A program made the translations under genes and the position numbers. From assembly GCF_031882575.1 (NCBI RefSeq), contig NZ_CP134772.1, positions 4,768,501-4,832,500 of the forward strand: a DNA stretch of 64,000 nt, written 5' to 3'. A model generated the notes under the pieces. It saw nothing but the letters and a program-made list of their open reading frames with translations, made no database searches and was not told the DNA's origin. Shown in pieces: positions 9,439-19,514 of the stretch. The number at the start of each line of letters is the position of its first letter. The stretch's first letter is position 1. Origin of the DNA: Pseudomonas sp. VD-NE ins. GTDB lineage: Bacteria > Pseudomonadota > Gammaproteobacteria > Pseudomonadales > Pseudomonadaceae.

Positions 9439-10380
9439 TTAAGCCTCGGTGGATGCTTGCTTGTAGTTGTAGCCGATCGGGTGCGGCATGTTGCGCGCCT
9501 TGGCCAATTCGATCTGCTTCTGCCGATCGATGGCGCTGCGGCGGGTCTTCTCGCTCAGTTTGTCCCAGCAATGCGGGCAACTGATGCCGGCGACGTAATG
9601 CTCGGAGGCGCGATCTTCAACACTGACCGGTGTGCGGCAGGCATGACATTGATCGTAGTCGCCTTCGCTGAGGTCGTGACGCACGGTCACGCGGTTGTCG
9701 AACACAAAGCAGTCGCCCTGCCACTTGGTTTCTTCCTGCGGCACCTCTTCAAGGTACTTCAGGATGCCACCCTTGAGGTGGTAAACCTCTTCGTAGCCTT
9801 CGCCGAGCATGTAGCTCGAGGCTTTTTCGCAGCGAATGCCACCGGTGCAGAACATCGCGACTTTCTTGTGCACGGCCGGGTTGAAGTGTTCTTTGATGTA
9901 GTCGGGGAATTCGCGAAAGCTGGTGGTTTTCGGATCGATGGCACCTTCGAAGGTGCCGATCGACACTTCGTAGTCGTTACGGGTGTCGATCAGCAGCACT
10001 TCCGGGTCGCTGATCAACGCGTTCCAGTCTTGCGGATCAACGTAAGTACCGACCTTCTTGTTCGGGTCGACGCCTTCGACACCGAGGGTGACGATCTCTT
10101 TCTTCAGTTTGACTTTGGTGCGATAGAACGGCTGCTCGTCGCAGTACGACTCTTTGTGATCGATATCGATCATGCGTGGGTCGTTCTTGAGCCAGGCGAG
10201 CAGGCCGTCGATGCCTTCGCGGCTGCCGGAGACCGTGCCATTGATGCCTTCTTCGGCGATCAGCAGAGTGCCTTTGATCTGGTTGTCGACCATCGCTTGC
10301 AGCAGGGGCTCGCGCAGGTCAACGTAATCTTCGAGGGTGACGAACTTATACAGTGCCGCCACGACAATCGGTTGTGTCAT
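9439..10380 (-). CDS. trhO: tRNA uridine(34) hydroxylase TrhO (rhodanese-domain)
   Basis: 313 residues matching the YceA/TrhO family: an N-terminal ferredoxin-like domain ([10 protein letters not shown]), a rhodanese domain with the active-site loop CTGGIRCEK, and a C-terminal cysteine pair region (CHACRTP, CPHCW). TrhO hydroxylates uridine at position 34 of certain tRNAs, the first step to 5-carboxymethoxyuridine-type modifications, using O2. First gene of the trhO-dsbA-like-ABC operon. It is separated from bolA upstream by a clear terminator. Confidence 0.93.
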   Translation of the reverse strand: MTQPIVVAALYKFVTLEDYVDLREPLLQAMVDNQIKGTLLIAEEGINGTVSGSREGIDGLLAWLKNDPRMIDIDHKESYCDEQPFYRTKVKLKKEIVTLGVEGVDPNKKVGTYVDPQDWNALISDPEVLLIDTRNDYEVSIGTFEGAIDPKTTSFREFPDYIKEHFNPAVHKKVAMFCTGGIRCEKASSYMLGEGYEEVYHLKGGILKYLEEVPQEETKWQGDCFVFDNRVTVRHDLSEGDYDQCHACRTPVSVEDRASEHYVAGISCPHCWDKLSEKTRRSAIDRQKQIELAKARNMPHPIGYNYKQASTEA

Positions 10381-10426
10381 GGGTATTTCTCCAGGTGGCT
10401 ACCCTCGCAAAGGGTGAACCGGATTC

Positions 10427-10456
10427 AAAAAAAACGCGCCGGGTGAGCGGCGCGTT
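10427..10456 (-). terminator. Intrinsic terminator of bolA
   Basis: Read on the minus strand, AACGCGCCG and CGGCGCGTT form a 9-bp stem with a 6-base loop, followed by eight T residues. It lies just after the bolA stop codon and before trhO. Confidence 0.9.
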
Positions 10457-10481
10457 GCGGATTCTAGCAAAAAACCGAAGC

Positions 10482-10784
10482 TTAATGCTTGCTGCCGCCA
10501 GCACAGGTCGGCGACGCCGGAGCGGCGCCGATCTCTGCCCATTCCTGCGGGGTGTAGGTGTGGAGCGCCAACGCATGGAACTCGCCCATCAGCTCGCCGA
10601 GCGTGCCGTAGACTTTCTGGTGGCGCTTGACCCGGTTCAGGCCGTCGAACTGCGCACTGACCACCACTGCCTTGAAGTGGGTCTGTAACCCGCGACTGTG
10701 CATATGGCTTTCATCCAGCACTTGCAGATGCTCGGGCTGAAGCAGGGCCAGCGTCGATTCGATGCGTTGTTGCATGGTCATCAC
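10482..10784 (-). CDS. bolA: BolA family protein
   Basis: About 100 residues with the BolA fold: an N-terminal helix (MQQRIESTLALL), SHMHSRGLQTHFKAVVVSAQFDGL, and RVKRHQKVYGTLGELM with the conserved RH(Q)xVY motif. BolA proteins bind monothiol glutaredoxins and [2Fe-2S] clusters and act in iron homeostasis and stress. The second Met (start 10778) is equally possible. It follows the DUF2059 gene by 9 bp or more on the same strand. Confidence 0.9.
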   Translation of the reverse strand: MMTMQQRIESTLALLQPEHLQVLDESHMHSRGLQTHFKAVVVSAQFDGLNRVKRHQKVYGTLGELMGEFHALALHTYTPQEWAEIGAAPASPTCAGGSKH

Positions 10785-10793
10785 GAACTCCGC

Positions 10794-11315
10794 TTACTTC
10801 TTCTTGGCCGGCGCAGCAGCGCCTTTCGGGTCCAGCTCTTTGGTCATGTCGTCGAGCAGCTTGTTGACGACCGGTACGGCGCTTTCCAGCTTGGCCTGGG
10901 TCATCTGGGCCGACTGCTGAGTCAGCTGCGGCATTTTTTCCAGGACTTTCTTGCCCAGTGGCGACTGGTAGAAGGCGACCAGGTCTTTCAGCTCGGATTC
11001 GCTGAAGTTGCTGGTGTAGAGCTTGACCATGTCCGGCTTCAGCTTGTTCCAGCCGATGGCCTGGTCCAGGGCGGCGTTGGCCTTGGCCTGGTAGGTTTCC
11101 AGCACGGCTTTCTTGGCTTCCGGGGCTTTGGTCTGTTCAAAACGCTGAGCGAACATTTGCTGCACTTGCATGTACACCGGAGTGCCCAGCTTGTCAGCGT
11201 GCGCCAGGGTCAGGAAAGCTTCAGCACTGGCGTTGTGGCTGGCGGTATCGGCAAGCACCTGGCCGCTGGCGCAAACCAGTGCAACCGCGGTGCAGATGGC
11301 ACGAAGACGAGTCAT
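10794..11315 (-). CDS. DUF2059 family secreted protein
   Basis: 173 residues with a signal peptide (MTRLRAICTAVALVCASGQVLA, cleavage about residue 22). A helical DUF2059 domain contains the hallmark FSESELKDLVAFYQSPLGKKVLEK, and the tail ends in a Lys/Ala run. Expected in the periplasm; function unknown in the family. It appears to be co-transcribed with bolA. Confidence 0.85.
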   Translation of the reverse strand: MTRLRAICTAVALVCASGQVLADTASHNASAEAFLTLAHADKLGTPVYMQVQQMFAQRFEQTKAPEAKKAVLETYQAKANAALDQAIGWNKLKPDMVKLYTSNFSESELKDLVAFYQSPLGKKVLEKMPQLTQQSAQMTQAKLESAVPVVNKLLDDMTKELDPKGAAAPAKKK

Positions 11316-11508
11316 CGAGTTTCCTTTTCAGCTAGGCGAGGTAAAACCCCAAGGGCGACCATTCTGCGCCTAAAAAACCTCGTGGCTCAACCCCCGAGCC
11401 TTGCCGCGCTTGATTGGCGGGGTTTTACCGGTCAACAATCGGATCGAGGGAACCACCTGGGCCCGACCGGGCCTAAACTGCGCAAACAGACCAACAGGAG
11501 TGTGCACG

Positions 11509-12903
11509 ATGAGCCGTATCGAAACCGACAGCCTGGGCCAGATCGAAGTCCCGGACGACGCCTACTGGGGTGCTCAGACGCAACGCTCGCTGATCAACTT
11601 CGCCATTGGTCAGGAACGCATGCCGCTGCCGGTCCTGCATGCCCTGGCCCTGATCAAGAAAGCCGCTGCACGGGTCAACGACCGTAACGGCGATTTGCCC
11701 GCCGACATCGCCCGCCTGATCGAACAGGCTGCCGACGAAGTGCTCGACGGCCAGCACGACGACCAGTTTCCGCTGGTGGTCTGGCAGACCGGCAGCGGCA
11801 CCCAGAGCAACATGAACGTCAATGAAGTGATCGCCGGTCGCGCCAACGAACTGGCCGGCAACCCGCGCGGCGGCAAGACGCCGGTGCACCCGAACGATCA
11901 CGTCAACCGCTCGCAAAGCTCCAACGACTGCTTCCCCACCGCCATGAGCATTGCCACCGCGCAAGCGGTGCAGGAACAACTGCTGCCGGCGATTGCCGAG
12001 CTGTCCGGCGGCCTCGCCGAACTGGCGGCGCGGCACATGAAACTGGTGAAGACCGGGCGCACGCACATGATGGACGCGACGCCGATCACTTTTGGCCAGG
12101 AACTGTCCGGTTTTATCGCGCAGCTGGATTACGCCGAGCGCGCAATCCGCGCCGCGCTGCCAGCAGTGTGTGAACTGGCTCAGGGCGGCACCGCGGTCGG
12201 TACCGGGCTGAATTCGCCGCATGGTTTTGGTGAGGCGATTGCTGCAGAACTGGCAGCACTGTCCGGTCTGCCCTTCGTCACCGCGCCGAACAAGTTCGCC
12301 GCCCTCGCCGGCCACGAACCGCTGACCAGCCTGTCCGGTGCGCTGAAAACCCTCGCCGTGGCACTGATGAAAATCGCCAATGACCTGCGTCTGCTTGGCT
12401 CAGGTCCCCGCGCGGGTTTTGCCGAAGTGCGGCTGCCGGCGAATGAGCCGGGCAGCTCGATCATGCCGGGCAAGGTCAACCCGACCCAGTGCGAGGCATT
12501 GTCGATGCTCGCTTGTCAGGTGCTGGGCAATGACGTGACCATCGGCATTGCCGCCAGTCAGGGTCACTTGCAGTTGAACGTGTTCAAACCGGTGATCATC
12601 CACAACCTGCTGCAATCGATTCGCTTGCTTGCCGACGGTTGCAGTAACTTCCAGCAGCACTGCATCGCCGGGCTGGAGCCGGACGCTGAAGTCATGGCGC
12701 GACATCTGGAGCGTGGCCTGATGCTGGTGACAGCGTTGAATCCGCACATCGGTTACGACAAGTCGGCGGAGATCGCCAAGAAGGCTTACAGCGAAGGGCT
12801 GACCTTGCGTGAGGCGGCGTTGGCGTTGGGCTATCTGACCGATGAAGAGTTTGATGCGTGGGTGCGGCCGGAGAATATGATCGAGGCGGGTGCCAAGGGC
12901 TGA
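11509..12903 (+). CDS. fumC: Class II fumarate hydratase FumC
   Basis: 464 residues. Fumarase/aspartase superfamily signatures: [26 protein letters not shown], and the catalytic loop [13 protein letters not shown]. It hydrates fumarate to malate in the TCA cycle without an iron-sulfur cluster. The start at 11509 ([15 protein letters not shown]) is the family start and has CAACAGGAG upstream; the frame remains open for another 36 codons upstream but that part is not protein-like. Pseudomonads usually carry more than one fumarase. Confidence 0.93.
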   Translation: MSRIETDSLGQIEVPDDAYWGAQTQRSLINFAIGQERMPLPVLHALALIKKAAARVNDRNGDLPADIARLIEQAADEVLDGQHDDQFPLVVWQTGSGTQSNMNVNEVIAGRANELAGNPRGGKTPVHPNDHVNRSQSSNDCFPTAMSIATAQAVQEQLLPAIAELSGGLAELAARHMKLVKTGRTHMMDATPITFGQELSGFIAQLDYAERAIRAALPAVCELAQGGTAVGTGLNSPHGFGEAIAAELAALSGLPFVTAPNKFAALAGHEPLTSLSGALKTLAVALMKIANDLRLLGSGPRAGFAEVRLPANEPGSSIMPGKVNPTQCEALSMLACQVLGNDVTIGIAASQGHLQLNVFKPVIIHNLLQSIRLLADGCSNFQQHCIAGLEPDAEVMARHLERGLMLVTALNPHIGYDKSAEIAKKAYSEGLTLREAALALGYLTDEEFDAWVRPENMIEAGAKG

Positions 12904-12928
12904 GATTTGTAGCACCTGAAAGTCCCTC

Positions 12929-13041
12929 TTCGCGAGCAGGTCGAATCGTCGCACCGTCGCTCCCACAGTGGACCGCATTCTCATTTTGGAAATGCGTTCA
13001 AATGTGGGAGCGACGGTGCGACGATTCGACCTGCTCGCGAA
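12929..13041. repeat. Long perfect inverted repeat (39-bp arms), REP-like
   Basis: Arms 12929-12967 and 13003-13041 are perfect reverse complements over 39 bp with a 35-bp spacer. The outer ends (TTCGCGAGCAGG, GCTCCCACA) match ordinary REP elements, but the middle (TCGAATCGTCGCACCGTC) is different. It lies between the convergent fumC and permease genes and could form a cruciform or block transcription from both sides. Confidence 0.85.
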
Positions 13042-13056
13042 TGGGAGTGACGCGGA

Positions 13057-14016
13057 TTAACTGGCCGCCATCTTCAACCGCCGCGCCTTCAACCCGGCAA
13101 TCAACGAAGGCCCCAACGCCACCAGCGCCGACCCCAGCACCACCAGCACCGCCCCGCCATAACCCAACCCGTTGATCTGCTCGGCATGCACATATTCGGG
13201 CCAGATCCCCGCCGCAATCGCCACGGCACCAAACGTCACCAACGGCGTGATCGCCAACGTCGCGCTGACCCGCGATGCCTCCCAATGCGCCAGCGCCTCG
13301 GCGAACGCGCCATAAGCAATCAACGTGTTCATGCAGCACGCCAGCAGCAGCCAACCCTGCAACGGACTCAGGTTCAGCGCTTCGAGCGGGTGTACCCACG
13401 GCGTCAGCAACAATGCGCAAAACAGATAGATCACCATCATCACCTGCAGCGAATTCCACACCGTCAGCAATTGCTTCTGGCCCAGCGCATAAAAGGTCCA
13501 CACCGTCGACGCCAACAGCACCAGCAAAACCCCTGCGGTGTAATCCGACAGCGAGGTCAGCAGCTCGGCCAGGCGCTGATTGAAGAACAGCACAAAACCG
13601 ATCAACAGCACCGCCAGACCAATCCCCTGGCCGATGCTGAAACGCTCCTTGAACACAAACAGGCTGGCGATCAGCAACATGATCGGGCCCATCTGCACCA
13701 CCAGTTGCGCGGTGCCGGGGCTGAGCAGATTGAGGCCCATCAGATACAACACATAGTTGCCGACCAGCCCGAGCACCGCCATTAGCACCAGCCAGCCACC
13801 CTTGGGCCCGAGCACTTTGCGGCTCGGCAGGCGTTTCACCGCCGTCAGATAGATGAACAGGCAGCCGCCGGACACCAGCAGACGAAACCACGTCACCGTG
13901 ATCGGGTCCATCACCACCAGCACCTGTTTGAGTTTGATCGGCAGGATGCCCCACAGAAACGCGGTCAACAGCGCCAGGAACAGACCGTAGACCCAGCGAC
14001 CGGATGAAATGTGCAT
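13057..14016 (-). CDS. EamA/DMT family permease
   Basis: About 319 residues with ten hydrophobic segments in two EamA repeats (LTAFLWGILPIKLKQ in the first; TVWTFYALGQK in the second). Drug/metabolite transporter superfamily; such proteins usually export amino acids or related metabolites. Resembles RarD-type members, but the substrate cannot be told. ATG at 14016 chosen over an upstream TTG. Confidence 0.85.
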   Translation of the reverse strand: MHISSGRWVYGLFLALLTAFLWGILPIKLKQVLVVMDPITVTWFRLLVSGGCLFIYLTAVKRLPSRKVLGPKGGWLVLMAVLGLVGNYVLYLMGLNLLSPGTAQLVVQMGPIMLLIASLFVFKERFSIGQGIGLAVLLIGFVLFFNQRLAELLTSLSDYTAGVLLVLLASTVWTFYALGQKQLLTVWNSLQVMMVIYLFCALLLTPWVHPLEALNLSPLQGWLLLACCMNTLIAYGAFAEALAHWEASRVSATLAITPLVTFGAVAIAAGIWPEYVHAEQINGLGYGGAVLVVLGSALVALGPSLIAGLKARRLKMAAS

Positions 14017-14227
14017 GGAAACCCCAAAGCCTGCTGACAAGAGCAGTCATTCTAGGCCTGCCACCGATCACGACACAGGGACAGTTTGTGGTCAGGCCGC
14101 GAATGAAACTGTGCAGGTCGCAGCATTAAATTGACGCGCAGCCGTTGATCGGCCGGGCGGGCGCGTTAAGTGCTTCAGGCATAAGCTCATTGGATCCCTT
14201 CCAGCACATCAGCCAAGGAGACCGATC

Positions 14228-14422
14228 ATGTTAGCAATGCGCGCCCAGGACAGCGCCCCCGCCATGCGCTTTCGCTGCGAGCGGGTGTGCCGGGTCAACG
14301 GCAAACTGTATTTCAGCACTCGGGAAAATACCCTTGAAGGGCCGTTTGATAATGCCGAGAAGGCTGAGCAGGAAATACAGGCTTATATCGCGCGGATGCA
14401 GCTGCTGGATTCCAACCGCTAA
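14228..14422 (+). CDS. Small conserved protein, DUF6316-like
   Basis: 64 residues, no signal peptide, with a central segment CRVNGKLYFSTRENTLEGPFDN that matches, from memory, the short DUF6316-type proteins frequent in Pseudomonas. AAGGAGACC lies 6 bases before the ATG, a strong ribosome site, supporting a real gene. Function unknown. Flanked downstream by a REP pair. Confidence 0.7.
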   Translation: MLAMRAQDSAPAMRFRCERVCRVNGKLYFSTRENTLEGPFDNAEKAEQEIQAYIARMQLLDSNR

Positions 14423-14436
14423 GTGGTGGTGATCCA

Positions 14437-14525
14437 ATCGCTGGCAAGCCAGCTCCCACAGGATTGGTGGCGTACACAGATTTTGCGAACGCTACGAAAC
14501 TTGTGGGAGCTGGCTTGCCAGCGAT
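14437..14525. repeat. REP pair (GCTGGCAAGCCAGCTCCCACA type)
   Basis: Arms ATCGCTGGCAAGCCAGCTCC... and its reverse complement surround about 41 bp. First of six copies of this REP family in the window; it lies between the small protein and the thiolase. Confidence 0.85.
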
Positions 14526-14557
14526 AGCAATGGAACAGGCAACAAAAATGCTATGGC

Positions 14558-15742
14558 TTAGCGCACTGCCTCAAACAACCCCGTCGCGCCCATCCCGCCG
14601 CCCACACACATGGTGACGATGCCGTAACGCAGATTACGCCGCTGCAACTCACGCACCAGATGCCCGACCTGCCGCGACCCGGTCATGCCAAACGGGTGCC
14701 CAATCGAAATCGAACCACCGTTGACGTTGTACTTTTCATTGTCGATCTCCAGCCGATCACGGCTGTACAGGCACTGCGAAGCAAACGCCTCGTTCAGCTC
14801 CCACAGATCGATATCCGCCACCTGCAAACCTTTCGCCTTGAGCAGTTTCGGCACCGAGAACACCGGGCCGATGCCCATCTCGTCCGGCTCGCATCCGGCC
14901 ACGGTGAAACCACGGAAAAACGCTTTCGGCTTGAGGCCCAGTTGCAGGGCTTTTTCCAGGCTCATCACCAGTGTCATCGACGCACCGTCGGACAGTTGCG
15001 ACGAGTTGCCTGCCGTCACCGAACCGTCGTCCGCAAACACCGGTTTCAACCCGGCGAGGCTTTCATACGTGGTGTCCGGACGATTGCAGTCGTCGCGGTC
15101 CACAACGCCGTCGAGAATCTGAACTTCACCGCTGTTCTTGTCCTCGACACGATACTTGACCGCCATCGGCACGATTTCATCGTTGAACAGCCCGGCGGCC
15201 TGCGCCGCCGCAGTGCGAATCTGACTTTGCAGGGAGTAACGATCCTGCGCTTCACGGCTGACGCCATAACGTCGCGCGACCACTTCGGCGGTCTGGCCCA
15301 TCGTGTAATAGATGCCCGGTGTCTGCTGCTTGAGCAGCGGGTTGATCAGGTGATCGGTGTTGACGCTTTTCATCGTCAGGCTGATCGACTCGACGCCGCC
15401 GGCAACGATGATGTCGCTGCAACCCGAGGCAATCTGGTTGGCGGCAATCGCAATCGCCTGCAAGCCCGACGAGCAGAAACGGTTGAGGGTCATGCCGGCG
15501 GTGCCAGTGCCCAAACGCGACAGCACCGCGACGTTACGGCCGATGTTGTAGCCCTGCGCGCCTTCGTTGGAGCCGGCGCCGACGATGCAATCCTCGACGC
15601 TGGCCGGGTCGATGTCGTTGCGCTCAAGCAGCGCGTTGACGCAATGGGCCGCCATGTCATCGGGACGGGTCTGGTTGAACTTGCCGCGAAAGGATTTGGC
15701 CAGGCCAGTCCGCACGCTGTCGACGATCACCACTTCACGCAT
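14558..15742 (-). CDS. Acetyl-CoA C-acyltransferase (thiolase)
   Basis: 394 residues. Thiolase landmarks: nucleophile Cys in NRFCSSGLQAIA, GGSISIGHPFGMTG (His), and CVGGGMGATGLFE (second Cys). Cleaves 3-ketoacyl-CoA in beta-oxidation or condenses acetyl-CoA in the reverse direction. The start at 15742 (MREVVIVD) has GAGGT upstream; a Met four codons earlier is also possible. It stands alone without a FadB partner, so the chain length and physiological direction are open. Confidence 0.9.
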   Translation of the reverse strand: MREVVIVDSVRTGLAKSFRGKFNQTRPDDMAAHCVNALLERNDIDPASVEDCIVGAGSNEGAQGYNIGRNVAVLSRLGTGTAGMTLNRFCSSGLQAIAIAANQIASGCSDIIVAGGVESISLTMKSVNTDHLINPLLKQQTPGIYYTMGQTAEVVARRYGVSREAQDRYSLQSQIRTAAAQAAGLFNDEIVPMAVKYRVEDKNSGEVQILDGVVDRDDCNRPDTTYESLAGLKPVFADDGSVTAGNSSQLSDGASMTLVMSLEKALQLGLKPKAFFRGFTVAGCEPDEMGIGPVFSVPKLLKAKGLQVADIDLWELNEAFASQCLYSRDRLEIDNEKYNVNGGSISIGHPFGMTGSRQVGHLVRELQRRNLRYGIVTMCVGGGMGATGLFEAVR

Positions 15743-15844
15743 GGCATACCTCATTGTTGTGGTCAGTTGAGAGTGGACCGAGCATAAGTCCACCGCATCA
15801 ACCACCGCGACAATCATTCACCTCGCGTATGCGCGTCTATCGGC

Positions 15845-17359
15845 TCAGTCCTTGTGCTTCTTCGCGTGCTTGTCGGATTTCTCGAAGGCCTCTTCGAGTG
15901 CGCGGTTGATCGTGCGCAACACCTTGACCCGCGCCCAGCGCTTGTCATTGGCCTCGACCAGGGTCCATGGCGAGATTTCCGAGCTGGTGCGGTCGACCAT
16001 ATCGCCGACGGCGGCGCGGTAATCATCCCACTTGTCACGGTTGCGCCAGTCGTCTTCGGTGATCTTGAAGCGTTTGAACGGGATCTCCTCGCGCTGTTGA
16101 AAACGCTCCATCTGCGTGTCTTTATCAATGGCCAGCCAGAACTTGACCACGATGACTCCGGCGTCGGCCAGTTGCTCTTCGAAATCGTTGATCTCGCCAT
16201 AGGCGCGCAGCCAGTCGGCCGGCGTGCAGAAGCCTTCGATGCGCTCCACCAGCACGCGGCCGTACCAGGAACGGTCGAACACGGTGAACTTGCCACGCGC
16301 CGGAATGTGCCGCCAGAAACGCCACAAGTACGGCTGCGCTCGTTCTTCTTCGGTCGGTGCGGCAATCGGCACGATGTTGTATTGACGTGGATCGAGCGCC
16401 GCTGCAACCCGACGGATCGCCCCGCCCTTGCCCGCCGCGTCGTTGCCTTCGAACACCGCGACCAGTGCGTGGCGGCGCATGCGTTTGTCGCGCATCAGCC
16501 CGGACAAGCGCGCCTGCTCGGTGATCAGTTGTTCTTCGTAGTCTTTCTTCTCCAGGCGCTGGGTCAGGTCGAGGCTGTCGAGCAGGTTCAACTGATCGAC
16601 CGGGGTGCCCAGCGGCGCGGCGCTGACATCGTGCGGATGCACGTCCCGACGCTTCAGCGCATTTTGCAAACCTTCGAGGAGAATCTTGCCGACCGCCAGG
16701 CTGCGGTAGTTGGCGTCGGCGCCTTCGATCACATGCCACGGCGCGTAATCACGACTGGTACGGCGCAGCACGCGCTCGCCGTATTTGACGAACTTGTCGT
16801 AGGTTTCCGATTGCTGCCAGTCGAGCGGGCTGATGCGCCAGCTGTGCAACGGGTCATCGGCCAGTGCTTTGAGCCGGGCCTTCATCTGTTTCTTGGACAG
16901 GTGAAACCAGAACTTGAAGATCAGCGCGCCTTCATCGCAGAGCATCTTTTCCAGACGCTCGGCACCGGCAATCGCCTGATCCAGACGCGGATCCTTGAAC
17001 AAGCCATGCACCCGCCCCTGCAGCATCTGGCTGTACCAGTTACCGAAAAAAATCCCCATGCGCCCTTTGGCCGGGAGCATCCGCCAGTAGCGCCACGCCG
17101 GAGGCCGAGACAATTCTTCATCGGTCTGCTGATCGAAAGTGCGCACTTCGATCAGGCGCGGGTCCATCCACTCGTTAAGCAACTTAACCGTCTCGCCCTT
17201 GCCCGCGCCTTCAATGCCGTTGATCAGGATGATCACCGGGAAACGCTTCTGCTGCTGCAATTCGAACTGAGCTTCGAGCAAGGCTTCACGCAATGCCGGG
17301 ACGGCCGCATCAAAGGTTTCTTTGTCGATGGCGTGACCGATTTCAGCGGATTCAAACAT
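15845..17359 (-). CDS. pap: Polyphosphate:AMP phosphotransferase
   Basis: 504 residues with two PPK2 domains in tandem. Domain 1 has Walker A-like NGIEGAGKGE (about residue 50), and domain 2 has EGNDAAGKGGAIRR (about 305) with the lid motif FDRSWYGRVLVER. The fused two-domain form is the Pap type, which phosphorylates AMP to ADP with polyphosphate. The start at 17359 (MFESAEIG) is preceded by AAGGAG at proper distance. Divergent from mnmC. Confidence 0.9.
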   Translation of the reverse strand: MFESAEIGHAIDKETFDAAVPALREALLEAQFELQQQKRFPVIILINGIEGAGKGETVKLLNEWMDPRLIEVRTFDQQTDEELSRPPAWRYWRMLPAKGRMGIFFGNWYSQMLQGRVHGLFKDPRLDQAIAGAERLEKMLCDEGALIFKFWFHLSKKQMKARLKALADDPLHSWRISPLDWQQSETYDKFVKYGERVLRRTSRDYAPWHVIEGADANYRSLAVGKILLEGLQNALKRRDVHPHDVSAAPLGTPVDQLNLLDSLDLTQRLEKKDYEEQLITEQARLSGLMRDKRMRRHALVAVFEGNDAAGKGGAIRRVAAALDPRQYNIVPIAAPTEEERAQPYLWRFWRHIPARGKFTVFDRSWYGRVLVERIEGFCTPADWLRAYGEINDFEEQLADAGVIVVKFWLAIDKDTQMERFQQREEIPFKRFKITEDDWRNRDKWDDYRAAVGDMVDRTSSEISPWTLVEANDKRWARVKVLRTINRALEEAFEKSDKHAKKHKD

Positions 17360-17531
17360 GGGACGGCTCCTTCCAGGATTCAGCAAGACTAGCGGATTGG
17401 GCACAGCAGCGGCGCAGAAATTCCCGCAGGTGGCGGATTGTCCGTGAGTCAACGGCCGCAAGCCTTGCCATGGATCAAGCAGCCCCTGCGCGATCGGCTA
17501 GAATGGCGGCCTTGTCGTTGCCGAGCCTGCC

Positions 17532-19511
17532 ATGAAACCTGTATTGCCCCACGCCCAACTCGACTGGGATGACCAGGGACGCCCGCGTTCGCGAGTGTTC
17601 GATGACGTGTATTTTTCCGACAAATCAGGTCTGGATGAAACCCGTTACGTGTTCCTCGAACAGAACCGCCTAACCGAACGTTTTGCCGCGCTGCCGGCGG
17701 ATGGGCGACTGGTCATCGGCGAAACCGGTTTTGGCACCGGACTGAATTTTCTCTGCGCCTGGCAGTTGTTCGAGCAGCATGCGGTGGCCGGTGCGCGACT
17801 GCATTTCGTCAGCGTCGAAAAGTACCCGCTGAGCCCTGCTGATTTGCACCGGGCCCTGGCCTTGTGGCCAGAACTCAAGCCGTTGGCCGATCAGTTACTG
17901 CGGCATTACGTGGCGATCCATCAGGGTTTTCAGCGCATCACGTTGGCCAACGGCCGCGTGACGCTGACGCTGCTGATCGGCGATGCCCTGGAACAACTGC
18001 CGCAGCTCGACGCGCAGATCGACGCGTGGTTTCTCGACGGTTTCGCCCCGGCGAAAAACCCTGACATGTGGACCGCCGAACTGTTCGTCGAGCTGGCGCG
18101 ACTGGCAGCCCCCGGTTCGACCATCAGCACCTTCACCAGCACCGGTTGGGTACGGCGTTTGCTCAACGCCGCCGGGTTCAAAATGAAGCGCACGCCGGGC
18201 ATCGGCCACAAGTGGGAAATCCTCCGGGGCGAGTTCCTCGGCTGGCCGGCGGAGGTGACGCCGCCTGCTGCGCAAAAGCCGTGGTTCGCGCGCCCTGCCC
18301 CGATTGTCGGTGAGCGTCGAGCGCTGGTGATCGGCGCCGGTCTGGCCGGATGTGCCACGGCGTCCAGCCTGGCCGCACGCGGCTGGCAAGTGACGTTGCT
18401 CGAACGCCATGCAGCCGTGGCGCAGGAAGCCTCAGGCAATCCGCAGGGCGTGCTGTACCTGAAGTTGTCTGCCCACGGCACGGCGCTGTCGCAGCTGATT
18501 GTCAGCGGTTTCGGTTACACCCGGCGTCTGCTGGAAACCCTGCAACGCGGCACCGACTGGGACGCTTGCGGCGTGCTGCAACTGGCGTTCAATACCAAGG
18601 AAGCCGAGCGCCACGCACAACTGGCTGAAGCCTTTCCCGAAGACCTGTTGCAGTGGCTGGATCAGCCCGAGGCGCAGGCCCGTGCCGGGGTCGGTCTGGC
18701 TCATGGCGGCTTGTACTATCCCGAAGGGGGTTGGGTGCATCCGCCGGCGTTGTGTCAGGCCCAAGCGGCGCAGACGAACATCGAACTGCTCAACCATTGC
18801 CAAGCGCTGCAACTGCGCAAGGTCGATGATCAGTGGCAGGCTATGGACGGTGAGCGTTTGCTCGCCAGCGCGCCGGTCGTGGTGCTGGCCGGTGCCGCCG
18901 ACATCAAATGTTTTGCGCAGAGCGCCGAATTGCCGCTCAAGCGCATTCGCGGGCAGATCACTCGTCTGGCCGAAACCGCAGAAAGCCAGGCGTTGGCCAC
19001 GGTGGTCTGTGCCGAAGGCTACGTCGCCCCGGCCCGTCTGGGCGAACACACCCTTGGTGCCAGTTTCGATTTCCACAATGATGACCTGACCCCGACCACG
19101 GCTGAACACGTGGGCAATCTGGCGATGCTCGAAGAGATTTCCAGCGACCTGGTCGCGCGTCTGCACATCGGCGAACAGCCGGTCGAAAACCTGCAGGGCC
19201 GCGCAGCCTTTCGCTGCACCAGCCCTGACTATTTACCGATTGTCGGTCCCCTCGCCGACCGCGAAGCGTTCCTCGATGCTTACTCGGTGCTGAGCAAAGA
19301 CGCCCGTCAGGTTCCGGACATCGTCTGCCCTTGGCTGGAAGGTTTGTACGTCAACAGCGGCCACGGCTCACGAGGCTTGATTACCGCGCCGCTGTCCGGC
19401 GAGCTGCTTGCCGCGTGGCTGGACAACGAGCCGCTGCCACTGCCACGCAGCGTAGCCGAAGCCTGTCACCCTAACCGCTTCGCCCTGCGGCAGTTGATTC
19501 GCGGCAAGTGA
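17532..19511 (+). CDS. mnmC: Bifunctional tRNA mnm5s2U methyltransferase/oxidoreductase MnmC
   Basis: 659 residues. The N-terminal methyltransferase half (1 to about 245) contains GETGFGTGLNF and DAWFLDGFAPAKNPDMW. The C-terminal FAD-dependent half begins with ALVIGAGLAGCATA (about residue 264) and ends with NSGHGSRGLITAP. MnmC completes the 5-methylaminomethyl-2-thiouridine modification at wobble position 34 of several tRNAs, after MnmEG. Full length for the family. Confidence 0.95.
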   Translation: MKPVLPHAQLDWDDQGRPRSRVFDDVYFSDKSGLDETRYVFLEQNRLTERFAALPADGRLVIGETGFGTGLNFLCAWQLFEQHAVAGARLHFVSVEKYPLSPADLHRALALWPELKPLADQLLRHYVAIHQGFQRITLANGRVTLTLLIGDALEQLPQLDAQIDAWFLDGFAPAKNPDMWTAELFVELARLAAPGSTISTFTSTGWVRRLLNAAGFKMKRTPGIGHKWEILRGEFLGWPAEVTPPAAQKPWFARPAPIVGERRALVIGAGLAGCATASSLAARGWQVTLLERHAAVAQEASGNPQGVLYLKLSAHGTALSQLIVSGFGYTRRLLETLQRGTDWDACGVLQLAFNTKEAERHAQLAEAFPEDLLQWLDQPEAQARAGVGLAHGGLYYPEGGWVHPPALCQAQAAQTNIELLNHCQALQLRKVDDQWQAMDGERLLASAPVVVLAGAADIKCFAQSAELPLKRIRGQITRLAETAESQALATVVCAEGYVAPARLGEHTLGASFDFHNDDLTPTTAEHVGNLAMLEEISSDLVARLHIGEQPVENLQGRAAFRCTSPDYLPIVGPLADREAFLDAYSVLSKDARQVPDIVCPWLEGLYVNSGHGSRGLITAPLSGELLAAWLDNEPLPLPRSVAEACHPNRFALRQLIRGK

Positions 19512-19514
19512 ATC

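Noticed and set aside
11401..11508. N-terminal extension of fumC
   Set aside because: The class II fumarase family begins at [11 protein letters not shown]; the extension is not conserved-looking and the ribosome site is directly before 11509.
12998..14071. 357-codon frame on the minus strand overlapping the EamA permease
   Set aside because: A frame-shifted shadow of the permease gene; its translation is Gly/Arg/Ala-rich without membrane segments and it runs into the inverted repeat.
15854..17392. 512-codon open frame opposite pap
   Set aside because: Antisense of a well-conserved two-domain PPK2 enzyme; no independent coding signal.
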